The notes beneath the pieces are model-generated. The model saw only the letters and a program-made list of their open reading frames with translations. It was not told the DNA's origin and searched no databases. A DNA stretch of 64,000 nt, from the NCBI RefSeq assembly GCF_009928415.1, contig NZ_JAABNN010000005.1, forward strand, positions 124,001 through 188,000. The letters are read 5' to 3'. This document shows, piece after piece, positions 24,672 through 33,885 of the stretch. This DNA comes from Bacillus sp. USDA818B3_A. Its GTDB lineage: Bacteria > Bacillota > Bacilli > Bacillales > Cytobacillaceae. The stretch's first letter is position 1, and each line of letters begins with the position of its first letter. The position numbers were made by a program, and so were the translations under genes.

Positions 24672-25256
24672 ATGAATTATCAAATATTTAAGGCAATCAA
24701 CCAACTTGCAGGACATCACCCCATTATGGACAAGGTAATGGTCTTCACCACACAATATGCATTGATTGTTTTTGCTGTAGTTTTGCTGCTTATGTGGTTT
24801 TTAGGTAAAGAACAGTATAAATATTCGGTGGTTTATGCAGCAATAACTGGTGGTATAGGTTTACTCATAAATTTTGTTCTCGGTCATATTTATTATGAAC
24901 CACGTCCATTTGTTACACATCACGTCCATCCGCTAATTCAACATGCAAAGGATGCTTCATTTCCAAGTGACCACACGACAGGTGCGTTTTCCCTAGCCCT
25001 TGCCATATTGCTACGCCACCGAAAAATAGGTTTTGGTATGCTCGTTTTTGCCATACTAACAGGTTTTTCTCGTATTTATGTAGGTCATCATTATCCATTT
25101 GATGTACTTGGCAGCATGATCGTTGGAATTGCGGTAAGCTCCCTTGTTTATAAATTCAGTTCCACATTGAAGCCAATCACACGCCTAATTGTGAACATTT
25201 ATAACCAAATCCCATTAGTACCTAAAAACACTAAAACAATTAGCGAAAATAATTGA
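24672..25256 (+). CDS. bcrC: BcrC-type undecaprenyl pyrophosphate phosphatase
   Basis: A 194-residue PAP2-superfamily membrane enzyme that should dephosphorylate undecaprenyl pyrophosphate outside the membrane, recycling the peptidoglycan lipid carrier and giving bacitracin tolerance. The three acid-phosphatase motifs are present: YEPRPF, PSDHTTGAFSLA and SRIYVGHHYPFDVLG. About five helices are predicted. The opening MNYQIFKAINQLAGHHPIMD matches BcrC rather than generic PAP2 proteins. GAGGGG is close before the ATG. The hydrophilic C-terminal tail is slightly extended. Confidence 0.9.
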   Translation: MNYQIFKAINQLAGHHPIMDKVMVFTTQYALIVFAVVLLLMWFLGKEQYKYSVVYAAITGGIGLLINFVLGHIYYEPRPFVTHHVHPLIQHAKDASFPSDHTTGAFSLALAILLRHRKIGFGMLVFAILTGFSRIYVGHHYPFDVLGSMIVGIAVSSLVYKFSSTLKPITRLIVNIYNQIPLVPKNTKTISENN

Positions 25257-25267
25257 TAAAAAATAAA

Positions 25268-25299
25268 ACAAGCAGGATCTAAAACTAGACCCTGCTTGT
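25268..25299. terminator. Bidirectional terminator
   Basis: A 9-bp stem ACAAGCAGG / CCTGCTTGT with extra inner pairs lies between convergent bcrC and the ABC operon; TAATTTT follows on the plus strand. Confidence 0.85.
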
Positions 25300-25320
25300 A
25301 ATTTTCTAATTATATAGTCA

Positions 25321-26076
25321 CTAAACAACCTTGTAGGCGACTTTTTTAAGACTTTTTTCTTCAGACATAATTTGATCTAATATTTCTTCTACATAACTAT
25401 TAAAAGCAGGATTGGATCGTTGTCTTGGCCTCGGCAGATTAACCGTTTGATTCATGCTGACCTTCCCATCCCTTAAAACAATAACTCGGTCTGATAACAT
25501 AACGGCTTCTTCCACATCATGTGTGACCAGTACAGTCGTAAAGTGCTTGTTTGCCCAGATGGACTCTATTAGTTTTTGCATTTCCATTCTTGTGAGTGCA
25601 TCTAAGGCACCTAGGGGCTCATCCAATAGAAGGAGCTGGGGTTCATGGACAAGCGCCCGTCCTAATGCAATTCGCTGCTTTTGTCCCCCGGAAAGGGAAG
25701 ACGGGAAATTTGAAGCGCGGTCTTCAAGGCCAACACTGCGTAATGCCTCCATTGCCCTGTCTTTCCAATCACCTGTGAGGCCAAGTCCTATGTTCTGGAT
25801 GATATTCTTCCAGGGTAATAATCTTCCATCTTGGAACATGATTCGAGCATTCGTGTTTAATGATTCTAATTTTTTTCCATTCATCAAAATATTGCCGCCA
25901 CTAACTGATTCCAGCCCAGCAAGCATTCGAAGCAAGGTACTTTTTCCACAACCGCTCTTCCCCACAATCGAAATAAATTCCCCTTCTTTAAATGAAAGAT
26001 TAATCCCTTTTAAAACGGGAAGATTGCTATAACCCTTTTGAACGTCTTGTAATACTAACAATTCCTTCTTTTCCAT
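25321..26076 (-). CDS. ssuB: SsuB/TauB-type ABC transporter ATPase
   Basis: A 251-residue ATPase energising import of a sulfonate-like compound. Walker A GKSGCGKST, the Q-loop in FQDGRLLPW, signature LSGGQKQR and Walker B LLLLDEP with switch His in VTHDVEEA are intact. FQDGRLLPW is typical of the nitrate/sulfonate/taurine ATPases. It is the last of five genes in one operon, 27 bp after the permease. No monooxygenase such as SsuD follows, so sulfonate use is not proved. Confidence 0.9.
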   Translation of the reverse strand: MEKKELLVLQDVQKGYSNLPVLKGINLSFKEGEFISIVGKSGCGKSTLLRMLAGLESVSGGNILMNGKKLESLNTNARIMFQDGRLLPWKNIIQNIGLGLTGDWKDRAMEALRSVGLEDRASNFPSSLSGGQKQRIALGRALVHEPQLLLLDEPLGALDALTRMEMQKLIESIWANKHFTTVLVTHDVEEAVMLSDRVIVLRDGKVSMNQTVNLPRPRQRSNPAFNSYVEEILDQIMSEEKSLKKVAYKVV

Positions 26077-26103
26077 TTGCCTTTTCCCCCTCTCACAAAT
26101 TTC

Positions 26104-26868
26104 CTACGACAACTGTCTCCACATTAACCATTTATTTTCACATAATTTCGCAATCCAATCAGAAAGCTTGCCCAGTAAGGCATATATAATGATACTTAAG
26201 ACGATGATATCCATTTGCATAAACTCCCGCGCATTCATCGCCATATACCCTACTCCCGAATTAGTTGCAATGGTTTCAGCAACGATCAATGTCGTCCACA
26301 TGATTCCAAGCGAATAACGAATTCCTACTAAAATAGAAGATAGCGCACCTGGAAAAATGACATGAATAAATAGGGAAAATCCTTTTAAACCATAGGCCCG
26401 GCCCATTTCAATCAACCCTTTATCCACTGACTTAATGCCATGATAGGTATTAATATAAACAGGAAAAAGTACACCAAGCGCTACGAGGAAGATCTTTGAT
26501 GTTTCATCAATACCGAACCATAGGATGACAAGCGGGATGAGAGCTAAGTGAGGGATATTCCTTAACATTTGGATGGTTGTATCAAACAGTAAATCAAAGG
26601 GTTTGAACATACCGTTAAACAACCCAAGGGCCAAGCCAATTGTTCCGCCAATGAAAAATCCGGCTAAAGCTCGATATAAACTGATCGATATATGATCCCC
26701 TAATTCTCCAGATGCAGAAAGTTCCACTCCCGCGTTCATCACCGCAATTGGTGATGGCAAGATCTTAGCAGGAATAATGCCAGCCGAGCTAAAAACTTGC
26801 CATAAAATCAGGACAAGCGCAGGAATGAGCCAAGGGAGCAACTTAGCTCCCCAAGATTTCCTAAACAT
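26104..26868 (-). CDS. ssuC: SsuC-type ABC permease
   Basis: A 254-residue inner-membrane permease with six hydrophobic helices and the BPD_transp_1 coupling loop in EMGRAYGLKGFSLFIHVIFPGALSSILVGIRY. The ATG at 26868, with GGAGGT upstream, is chosen over an earlier start at 26892 that would overlap the substrate-binding gene. It should form a homodimer with two SsuB subunits. The segment AETIATNSGVGYMAMNAREFMQMD is typical of the SsuC/TauC family. Confidence 0.9.
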   Translation of the reverse strand: MFRKSWGAKLLPWLIPALVLILWQVFSSAGIIPAKILPSPIAVMNAGVELSASGELGDHISISLYRALAGFFIGGTIGLALGLFNGMFKPFDLLFDTTIQMLRNIPHLALIPLVILWFGIDETSKIFLVALGVLFPVYINTYHGIKSVDKGLIEMGRAYGLKGFSLFIHVIFPGALSSILVGIRYSLGIMWTTLIVAETIATNSGVGYMAMNAREFMQMDIIVLSIIIYALLGKLSDWIAKLCENKWLMWRQLS

Positions 26869-26881
26869 ACTTTTACCTCCA

Positions 26882-27859
26882 TTAATTAACATTCATTGCT
26901 TCTGATACAGTAATCTTCTTAGGTATAATTTTTAACTGATAAAATAAATCAGCAATTTCCTGCTGCTCCGTAACAATTTCATCTGTAATCTCTTCTACAC
27001 CATAGACACGGCGCTCGACTGTCTTAGTAACAGATTCGGTGTCCATTTTTAGTGCCTTTGCAAGCATATCAATGAGTTCTTGATGATTGTTGTTAGCCCA
27101 ATCCATCGCGTCTGTTATTTCTTCAAGCATCGCTTTGATCACAGCTTGTTGATTACTGGCAAATTTTTCGGAGGCAACGAAGAAATCACGGTCGGTTGTT
27201 AATCCCTCTCCATTCACTAGTAATTTAGCATCGGAGTTCACTTCTGTTGAAGCCGTATAAGGATCCCAAACGGCCCATGCATCGACTTGGCCTTGTTCAA
27301 AGGCGACTCGGGCATTGCCTGGTGCTAGATAAACGGGTTCAATATCATCCAGTGTAAGCCCTGCTTTTTCTAACGCCTTGACGATTAGATAATGGGAGCT
27401 CGATCCCTTTGAAAAAGCAACCTTTTTCCCCTTTAAATCTTCAAGAGATTTTATGGAGGAGTCCTTACTTACCAGGATCCCGCTGCCTTCATATTTGGAA
27501 GCTCCTGCAGCCACATACTTCAAGGTTGAACCAGATGCCTGGGAAAAAATCGGCGGTGTATTACCGACCCGTCCAAAATCAATACTTCCTGCATTCAGGG
27601 CCTCAAGAAGGGAAGGGCCATCCTGGAATTCTTTCCATTCCACTTTATAGCCTAATTCCTCTAAGCGTTGATCGAGTGTTCCTAATGATTTGACGATAAA
27701 AAGCGGGCCATTTTTCTGATAGCCGATCCGTACCACCTTTTCTTCGCTTTTGGTTGTATCACTATTCGCTTCGCTGGCACTATTACTGCATCCCGCAATA
27801 AAGATGTTAAGTAGCATAAAACTAATAAATATCAAAATGACTCTTCTATTCTTTTTCAC
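26882..27859 (-). CDS. ssuA: SsuA-type substrate-binding lipoprotein
   Basis: A 325-residue extracellular receptor. The lipobox IAGC at about residues 21-24 directs lipid anchoring, then a Ser/Thr-rich linker leads to RIGYQKNGPLFIVKSLG and WKEFQDGPSLLEALNAGSIDFG, the NMT1/SsuA-type ligand-binding lobes; YLAPGNARVAFEQGQVDAWAVWDPYT forms the second. The start is GTG at 27859. The family binds aliphatic sulfonates, but close relatives bind other anions. It follows the CoA ligase gene by only 21 bp. Confidence 0.9.
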   Translation of the reverse strand: MKKNRRVILIFISFMLLNIFIAGCSNSASEANSDTTKSEEKVVRIGYQKNGPLFIVKSLGTLDQRLEELGYKVEWKEFQDGPSLLEALNAGSIDFGRVGNTPPIFSQASGSTLKYVAAGASKYEGSGILVSKDSSIKSLEDLKGKKVAFSKGSSSHYLIVKALEKAGLTLDDIEPVYLAPGNARVAFEQGQVDAWAVWDPYTASTEVNSDAKLLVNGEGLTTDRDFFVASEKFASNQQAVIKAMLEEITDAMDWANNNHQELIDMLAKALKMDTESVTKTVERRVYGVEEITDEIVTEQQEIADLFYQLKIIPKKITVSEAMNVN

Positions 27860-27880
27860 TATTTTTCCACAACCCTATTC

Positions 27881-29458
27881 TCATTTGAATAATCCCGATA
27901 TTCGGTTTGATGTTTGATTATGATAAGTTTCGGTACTGATTTCTTTTAATTTAGAGCGTTGAATTTTCCCAGTTGGACCAACCGGGATTTCTTCTACTAG
28001 ATAAACTTCAGCTGGACATTTATAGCTTGATAGTTTTTTTTCACAATGGTCCATTACCATTTTCGTGACGTCGTCGCTGTTTCCTTGGCTGCTGCGGCTA
28101 ACAATATAAGCCACGACCATTTCCCCATATAGCGGGTTCGGCATTCCTATAACAGCAGCCTCTTTGATGGCTGGTAATTGGCGGATCACCTCTTCTACCT
28201 CATATGGGCTGATCTTTTCCCCGCCTCGGTTAATCATTTCTTTGATCCTGCCGACAATGAACACATACCCGTCTTTATCCACATACCCCAGGTCACCTGT
28301 ATGGAACCACCCGTGCTGGAAGTCATTCTGATTATCTGCTTCGATGTAGTGATGAATCACATTTTTTCCTTGAATGGCTATTTCTCCAATCTTATTCGGC
28401 AAACATTGCTCGCCATTTGGATCCACCACTTTTAATTGCAGCCCTGCCGGCCGCCCGACAGATCCTAAGACCCTTTTTCCAGGAGGCAGTGGATTGACAC
28501 ATATTTGACTAGCTGCCTCTGTCATGCCATAGGATTGGATAAGGGGAATCCCAAACGATTGCTCAAAGCGCCGTGCGATCACCATCGACAACTGGGAGGA
28601 GGCGGACCTAATGAACCGTAAACGCTCCGAAATATGACTTGGTCGAGAGGAGTTCAATAGTATGGAGATTACGGTTGGCACCGCAGAAACCCATGTTACA
28701 TTATGTTCATTTATCACATTCCAAAACTTTGAGGCGCTGAACTTAGCTGCGATGACGATCTTTCCTCCAGATAATAACGTGGAAAGGACCGCAACAACTT
28801 GAGCATTAATATGAAATAAAGGTAAAAAACAATAAGTGATGTCTTTTGCACTTAATTCATGTGATGTAATGATATTCTCTATCGCTGCTAAAATCTGCCC
28901 ATGGGTTAGACCCACAGCTTTCGGCTTTCCTGTTGTCCCAGAGGTATAAAGCAAGACTGCTAAGGAATTTTCGAAAGTTTCATAGGGTACACGATTGATA
29001 ATCTTTCCGCTAATATCCTTTTCCAGCCATTCTGATCCGCTGTAATCATACTTATTTTTTAAAATCGCTTCTTCTTCAACAGAAAAAAAGGACTTCAAGG
29101 CGAAATTCTGCGCCTGTTCCTTTAATAATATGGATGAATGGTGACTTCCAATAAAACCACTCACAACTCGGGATCGATGCAGGAAGGCCATAAGTTCATA
29201 TTCCGGCATCTCTGGATTAATAGGAACAACTACTGCACCATAATCGATAATAGCTAGATATAGACATATAAATTTGTAGGAATTAGGGATACTTACTAAC
29301 ACCCGGTCTCCTTTTTGAATTCCTGCACCCGCGAGGCAATCTTGAACTTTTGAAATATCAGATAATAAATTATTAGTAAAATACCATTGTTCCTCATCAT
29401 GGATGATGGGTTTTGGTATAAAAAACGAGTACGTAAGTCTATCTGTTAATTCAGACAT
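27881..29458 (-). CDS. Acid-CoA ligase, oxalyl-CoA synthetase-like
   Basis: A 525-residue adenylate-forming enzyme. The P-loop LLYTSGTTGKPKAVGLTH, SYGMTEAASQ, WFHTGDLGYVDKDGYVFIVGRIKEMINRGGEKISP and the C-terminal lysine segment PVGPTGKIQRSKLK are intact. Stretches such as PLFHINAQVVAVLSTLLSGG, RFIRSASSQL and NPLPPGKRVLGSVG resemble plant AAE3/yeast Pcs60 oxalyl-CoA synthetases, so a small dicarboxylate or similar acid may be the substrate; this is inference. It lies between an acyltransferase and an SsuABC-type importer in one operon. GGAG precedes the ATG. Confidence 0.85.
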   Translation of the reverse strand: MSELTDRLTYSFFIPKPIIHDEEQWYFTNNLLSDISKVQDCLAGAGIQKGDRVLVSIPNSYKFICLYLAIIDYGAVVVPINPEMPEYELMAFLHRSRVVSGFIGSHHSSILLKEQAQNFALKSFFSVEEEAILKNKYDYSGSEWLEKDISGKIINRVPYETFENSLAVLLYTSGTTGKPKAVGLTHGQILAAIENIITSHELSAKDITYCFLPLFHINAQVVAVLSTLLSGGKIVIAAKFSASKFWNVINEHNVTWVSAVPTVISILLNSSRPSHISERLRFIRSASSQLSMVIARRFEQSFGIPLIQSYGMTEAASQICVNPLPPGKRVLGSVGRPAGLQLKVVDPNGEQCLPNKIGEIAIQGKNVIHHYIEADNQNDFQHGWFHTGDLGYVDKDGYVFIVGRIKEMINRGGEKISPYEVEEVIRQLPAIKEAAVIGMPNPLYGEMVVAYIVSRSSQGNSDDVTKMVMDHCEKKLSSYKCPAEVYLVEEIPVGPTGKIQRSKLKEISTETYHNQTSNRISGLFK

Positions 29459-29475
29459 CTAATCATCTCCTAAAT

Positions 29476-30642
29476 TTACAATTTTCCAGGGACGGGAACT
29501 GTTTTTACCCTGGTTTGCAGCTTTGATTTTTTCCCAACCACAAAGGAAATCAGCGGAATTTTGTTGAGCCAATAGGAAAGAAACATGGATGAACCATATA
29601 CAAACAAAATGGAGGCCGGCAGTAGAATCACATACAGCCACTTGACATCGTCAAAGAACGGCACGATTTGTTTGATGATGAACAATGGAAATGGCTGAAC
29701 GAGAAACATTCCAAATGAGGTGTGAGAAGCAAGCATAATATAGCTGCTAAAGTAATGCATTTTTTCCTCGGTACGTTTGTGTGACCACTTTCTTCCCAAC
29801 ATAAAGAGTACTGTGATCACCAGTAAACTATAGGGGAGAAATAAAGGCTGATGGGGCTCTTGGGCCTTATTTTCCGTCAGCAAAAGGACAAAGCGATTGT
29901 AAAAATAGTAGGCCCACATAACCGCAACACTGCCTAAAAGGGTCCAAATGATCGCTCGGGAATGCCTTTCAATGAATTGGCAAATTTTTTCGTAATGGCA
30001 TGCGACCATTCCTCCAGAGATAAACCAGCATTGATAAGTCAGGACAAATACTCCATAATGAGAAAACAAATACGGCCAACCCGTTCTGTTTAGGTGCGGG
30101 ATGCCAAATTTATAAAATGTCATCAACACTAATTGCAGAATGACACTTCCAATAAATATCTGAAGATGCCATTTTTCAAACTTCCTCAGCCCATACAGCA
30201 GGAAAGGAAATACAAGATAAAACTGAAAACTAATTAACACGAAATAGATGTAAAATTCATCCCCCTGCATGAGGGATGTACCCAATTCCTTCATAAAGCT
30301 TGAAAAAGAGCCCGTTAATTCTGATGAATAGCTGCTGCGAAACAGAAGATAGATTACATTCCAAAATAAATAAGGGATGGCGATTAACACCAATCTCTTT
30401 TTCCAAAAAGAAAGAATATGAAACTCTCTATAATAGTAAGTAATAAATAAAACTAACCCTGTAATGAACATAAACGCCAGCCGGGTAACATGCATAGAAG
30501 AGTGGACAGCTGACATCGCTAAAGAAGTAATACTCTCATCGTCCATTTGATTAGTAAAGATGGTCATCGTATGTACTGAAAGAACCCCCAGCATGATATA
30601 TGTCCGCATGAAATCTATTTCGTAAAGATGCGTCTTTTTCAA
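29476..30642 (-). CDS. Acyltransferase 3 family membrane protein
   Basis: A 388-residue integral membrane O-acyltransferase of the AT3/OafA type with about ten helices. The N-terminal IDFMRTYIMLGVLSVHTM holds the conserved Arg and His of the family, and FMFITGLVLFITYYYREF follows. Such enzymes move acyl groups from cytoplasmic CoA to surface sugars or lipids. The start is TTG at 30642 after AAGGAGG with 11 bases of spacing. It heads the five-gene operon, so the downstream CoA ligase could supply its donor. Confidence 0.85.
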   Translation of the reverse strand: MKKTHLYEIDFMRTYIMLGVLSVHTMTIFTNQMDDESITSLAMSAVHSSMHVTRLAFMFITGLVLFITYYYREFHILSFWKKRLVLIAIPYLFWNVIYLLFRSSYSSELTGSFSSFMKELGTSLMQGDEFYIYFVLISFQFYLVFPFLLYGLRKFEKWHLQIFIGSVILQLVLMTFYKFGIPHLNRTGWPYLFSHYGVFVLTYQCWFISGGMVACHYEKICQFIERHSRAIIWTLLGSVAVMWAYYFYNRFVLLLTENKAQEPHQPLFLPYSLLVITVLFMLGRKWSHKRTEEKMHYFSSYIMLASHTSFGMFLVQPFPLFIIKQIVPFFDDVKWLYVILLPASILFVYGSSMFLSYWLNKIPLISFVVGKKSKLQTRVKTVPVPGKL

Positions 30643-30777
30643 ATAGGAAATGACCTCCTTGATTAAATTTTTATTAGAATACTAAGTCCTTTTATTTAAT
30701 CGAAAAAGTATGAACTATCCGTGACCATAGTTTTAATAAAATAAAGATAAGTTTTAACATTTTTAGTTACGAAATGT

Positions 30778-30803
30778 GAAAAAGGTGACCGTTTGGTCAC
30801 CTT
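30778..30803 (-). terminator. Terminator overlapping the hydrolase stop codon
   Basis: A perfect 9-bp stem AAGGTGACC / GGTCACCTT with loop GTTT includes the TGA stop of the hydrolase; the minus strand continues with TTTTTC. Confidence 0.85.
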
Positions 30804-31747
30804 CTCTTTTTTAAATGGTCGTCAAAGAATGCTTGAACCGTATTTAGGATGACCGGGCGTGCGAACCCTCCATGCCCCGCGCCTTGGATTTTGTACATCG
30901 ATGCCTCGACATGTGCCTTTTTTAAAGCACTATACAGTAAAACACTTTGGTTATATGGAACTCTCCGATCCCTGTCCCCATGCATGATTAAAAACGGCGG
31001 GTCATCAGGGGTGATGTAGGTAATCGGGTTTGCCTTTTTTACCTTTTCCTCGTTTTCCTGAATTGGGCCGCCGATTAACATCGATTCAGGTGAATCCGGA
31101 GCATCAAAGTCGATAGAAGCAGGATACTTACTCATTTGTAAAAAGTCAGTTGGACCATACCAATCGACAACGGCTTGCACTGAACTGTCTTCACTCAGTT
31201 TCCCTGATTGCCCTTCAAGCTGCTCTACACCCCCGGTTGTGCCAACTAACGCTGCCAGATGACCGCCCGAAGAGCTCCCCCAAACGCCTACTCGCTCGGA
31301 ATCGATACCATACTGCTCAGCATGTTCCTTAAGATAGCGGATAGCTGCTTTTATATCATAAAGCTGGGCAGGAAATTTGGCTTCATGGCTCGTCCTATGT
31401 TCCACACTTGCCACAACATATCCGCTTTTGGCGAACTGAACCAATTGCGGTATAAAGATAAATGTTTTCTGTGGATGGTTTCTGCCCCAGCCTCCCCCTT
31501 TGATATAGATAATCAAGGGGCGTGGTGACGGGGCATTCTTCGGAATCAGCAAATGCATGTTTAAGGCCTTATTCCCTGGTTTTGAATAAACGATATTGGG
31601 CTTAAATTGCACATCATTTTCTTTCGTTTCATTTATGCTGATGGTTTTGATCCCTAATCTTTTATCTTCCATTTCGGCAGCGGCTTTATTCCAGATTGTG
31701 ATACAAATGACTAAAACCGCGAGTGAGATTGCCATCATTCTTATCAT
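30797..31747 (-). CDS. Membrane-anchored or secreted alpha/beta hydrolase
   Basis: A 316-residue esterase-like enzyme of the BD-FAE/acetylesterase group. After an N-terminal hydrophobic segment (residues 4-20) come IIYIKGGGWGRNHP (the oxyanion motif, Lys in place of the usual His of HGGG), the nucleophile elbow GVWGSSSGGHLAAL, the acid in MHGDRDRRVPYNQS and the catalytic His in GAGHGGF. It should cleave acyl or acetyl esters at the cell surface. It stands next to acyltransferase genes, which fits a role in removing or editing surface acyl groups. Confidence 0.85.
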   Translation of the reverse strand: MIRMMAISLAVLVICITIWNKAAAEMEDKRLGIKTISINETKENDVQFKPNIVYSKPGNKALNMHLLIPKNAPSPRPLIIYIKGGGWGRNHPQKTFIFIPQLVQFAKSGYVVASVEHRTSHEAKFPAQLYDIKAAIRYLKEHAEQYGIDSERVGVWGSSSGGHLAALVGTTGGVEQLEGQSGKLSEDSSVQAVVDWYGPTDFLQMSKYPASIDFDAPDSPESMLIGGPIQENEEKVKKANPITYITPDDPPFLIMHGDRDRRVPYNQSVLLYSALKKAHVEASMYKIQGAGHGGFARPVILNTVQAFFDDHLKKRR

Positions 31748-31840
31748 TCTACCAATCCTAGCCTAGTTTAATTTTAATGTTATCTTTTCCTTAATTATCC
31801 AAGATATTCGTTTGAAGCATGACCGTCCTTATGTTGAAAA

Positions 31841-31878
31841 AAGAGGCTGCCCTAGTTATCCTTTTGGGCCAGCCTCTT
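31841..31878 (-). terminator. Terminator of the repeat-protein gene
   Basis: A 9-bp stem AAGAGGCTG / CAGCCTCTT plus an inner CCC/GGG stem is followed on the minus strand by a TTTTTTC tract. Confidence 0.85.
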
Positions 31879-31886
31879 CATTTCTA

Positions 31887-32642
31887 TTATCCTTCTTTTG
31901 GACCCTTAAAGAAAAAATGCATTCCGTGTCCTCTATGAGGAAACAGATCTAGCTTATCAACCTTATCTGCATGCTTGGTCATGATTTCTTGGAATAGCTC
32001 GTCCGCGGACTTATTTTTAGTGTCGATTCCTAGCTCCTCTGCTGCTTGGAAGATCTTTTTATCACGGACTTCTCTGGCGAGTTGATGAAAATCCTTATTG
32101 GCTGTGGATAGGCCTAATTCCTTTGCTTCTTTCTTTATTTGTGTTTCACGTACCTCACGAGCCACATCACGGAGGTCCTTTCCCTCCGTTGATATCCCTA
32201 ATTCTTTCGCTTCTTCTTTTATCTGAGTTTCCTGGATTTCACGGGCTACATCACGAAGTTCCTTTCCTTCTGTAGAAATCCCTAACTTTTTAGCCTCATT
32301 TTTTATTTGTTTTTCAAAAACCTCTTTGGCTAAGGAATCAATCTCTTTCCCTTTCGTACTAATCCCGAGCTCCTCTGCTCTCTTTTTAATCATGGCTGCT
32401 CTAACTTCTTTGGCAATCGTCTCTGTATCTTTGCCGTCAGTCTTAATCCCTAGCGACTCTGCCTGACTTTTTATAAACTCAGGGTTGGGTCTGAAATGCC
32501 CGTGGCCATGTCCATGGCCATGGGCCTCTGCTGATTGATTTTGTTGTTCATTTGTCTGTGTTGCCGCAAACGCTTGGATTGGACCCAAAAGACCAATCAA
32601 TAAAGCAGGGGCAAAAAAATAATTCATCAGCATCTTTCTCAT
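31887..32642 (-). CDS. Secreted His-rich protein with six 28-residue helical repeats
   Basis: A 251-residue exported protein. A signal peptide ends at IQAFA-ATQ. A His/Gly tract HGHGHGHGHF follows, then six tandem repeats of exactly 28 residues of the form IKxEAKELGISTxGKxLxxLAxEVxExQ, and a C-terminal HRGHGMHFFFKG. The third and fourth repeats are nearly identical, suggesting recent duplication. The ATG at 32642, 10 bases after AGGAGG, is preferred over one at 32696. The His tracts suggest metal binding; the repeats look like stacked helical pairs. Function is unknown. Confidence 0.75.
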   Translation of the reverse strand: MRKMLMNYFFAPALLIGLLGPIQAFAATQTNEQQNQSAEAHGHGHGHGHFRPNPEFIKSQAESLGIKTDGKDTETIAKEVRAAMIKKRAEELGISTKGKEIDSLAKEVFEKQIKNEAKKLGISTEGKELRDVAREIQETQIKEEAKELGISTEGKDLRDVAREVRETQIKKEAKELGLSTANKDFHQLAREVRDKKIFQAAEELGIDTKNKSADELFQEIMTKHADKVDKLDLFPHRGHGMHFFFKGPKEG

Positions 32643-32729
32643 CTTGTAACTTCCTCCTAATAAGTGGTTTTTGTTTACAGATGGTAGGATGCCCATGAAT
32701 TATTACCAAATTATGAACAAATTGTTAAA

Positions 32730-33788
32730 TTATATATTTGTACTCAATGAAAGTTCTCTACTGCCCTTTCTTGTTGTTTTCCCTAACATGAATGGGAAAT
32801 AATGATTGATGGCATATACTGCTGGTATCAATATGACCACGGTAATCAATGTGTATATCAATCCTTCCACAATCGGATAGTCTGAGATCGTTTCAATATT
32901 TAAAACCGATTTCTGAATCATTAAACTAAAGATAAAAAATACGATTTTTTGGTGGAAAGCTAAATAAATGAAAGAATTCTTTCCAATGTATTGCAGAAAC
33001 CTATTTTTCTTCAAATGCTTAATTAATATGACAAATGCACCAATTCCTGAAAAAGCAGATAGATAGAAAAGCCCGATATTGCCTAAACTGCTATTATAAA
33101 AATCAACTCTTTCACCTGTAAGAGCATAATTTAAGTATCCAATTAAGATATTAACGATAAACAAAAGGACAAAGGTTTTTAGATGATTAAAGATTTCAAA
33201 CCTTTTATTGTATTCCTTGTATAAATAACCTCCACCATAAAATCCAACGCTAATTAGGGCAACATCTAGATTCCAAGGCAAAGGCTGTCCAACCGTCTTG
33301 TTATAAATGCAGCCTGCAGCTGAACTTACTAACAATAAGATTCCAATGGTCAGTTTTGTTCTTCCCATTTTTGCAATAAAATAAAACAATAATTCCGTAC
33401 AGAACAAACAGGCGACAAACCATAGTGCACCGGTATGAACGGTCCAAATGGATTTTCTTATTGCTATTAATGAACCTATTAACGGAGTGAATAAGTTGTT
33501 TTCATAGCTGACAAGCCCTAAATGATTTAATAATAAAAACCAAAGATACGCGATTAGGGAAAAAGACAAATATGGGAGTATTAATGACTTCGTTCTTCTA
33601 ATTAAAAAGACTTTTAGGTTTGGAAATTTATCTTTATTATATAAATACCCTGATAGGAAAAAAAATAATGGCATATGGAAGGTATAGATATATGTTTTTA
33701 AAAGAGCTGGAATATCTGCATGTCCTAACATTACCAGCAGCATTCCTAATCCTTTGCCAATATCTAACCAATCTAATCTCTTTCTCAA
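32730..33788 (-). CDS. OafA/fucose-4-O-acetylase-like acyltransferase
   Basis: A 352-residue membrane acyltransferase with about ten helices. It opens RLDWLDIGKGLGMLLVMLGH, the D-x-x-K-G...H core of this branch, then YTFHMPLFFFLSGYLYNKDK and a basic loop IRRTKSLILPYLSFS. It is likely to O-acetylate a cell-surface polysaccharide. The start is TTG at 33788 after GAGGGG. It is a separate unit from the acyltransferase at 29.5 kb and belongs to a different subgroup. Confidence 0.87.
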   Translation of the reverse strand: MRKRLDWLDIGKGLGMLLVMLGHADIPALLKTYIYTFHMPLFFFLSGYLYNKDKFPNLKVFLIRRTKSLILPYLSFSLIAYLWFLLLNHLGLVSYENNLFTPLIGSLIAIRKSIWTVHTGALWFVACLFCTELLFYFIAKMGRTKLTIGILLLVSSAAGCIYNKTVGQPLPWNLDVALISVGFYGGGYLYKEYNKRFEIFNHLKTFVLLFIVNILIGYLNYALTGERVDFYNSSLGNIGLFYLSAFSGIGAFVILIKHLKKNRFLQYIGKNSFIYLAFHQKIVFFIFSLMIQKSVLNIETISDYPIVEGLIYTLITVVILIPAVYAINHYFPFMLGKTTRKGSRELSLSTNI

Positions 33789-33885
33789 TAGTTTCCCCTC
33801 TCTTCTGTTAAAATTTGAGGATGACTGGTATTGAAGTAGCTTAGGTAACTAACGAGTAAGAGTATAACATGACTTCCTTAACTGA

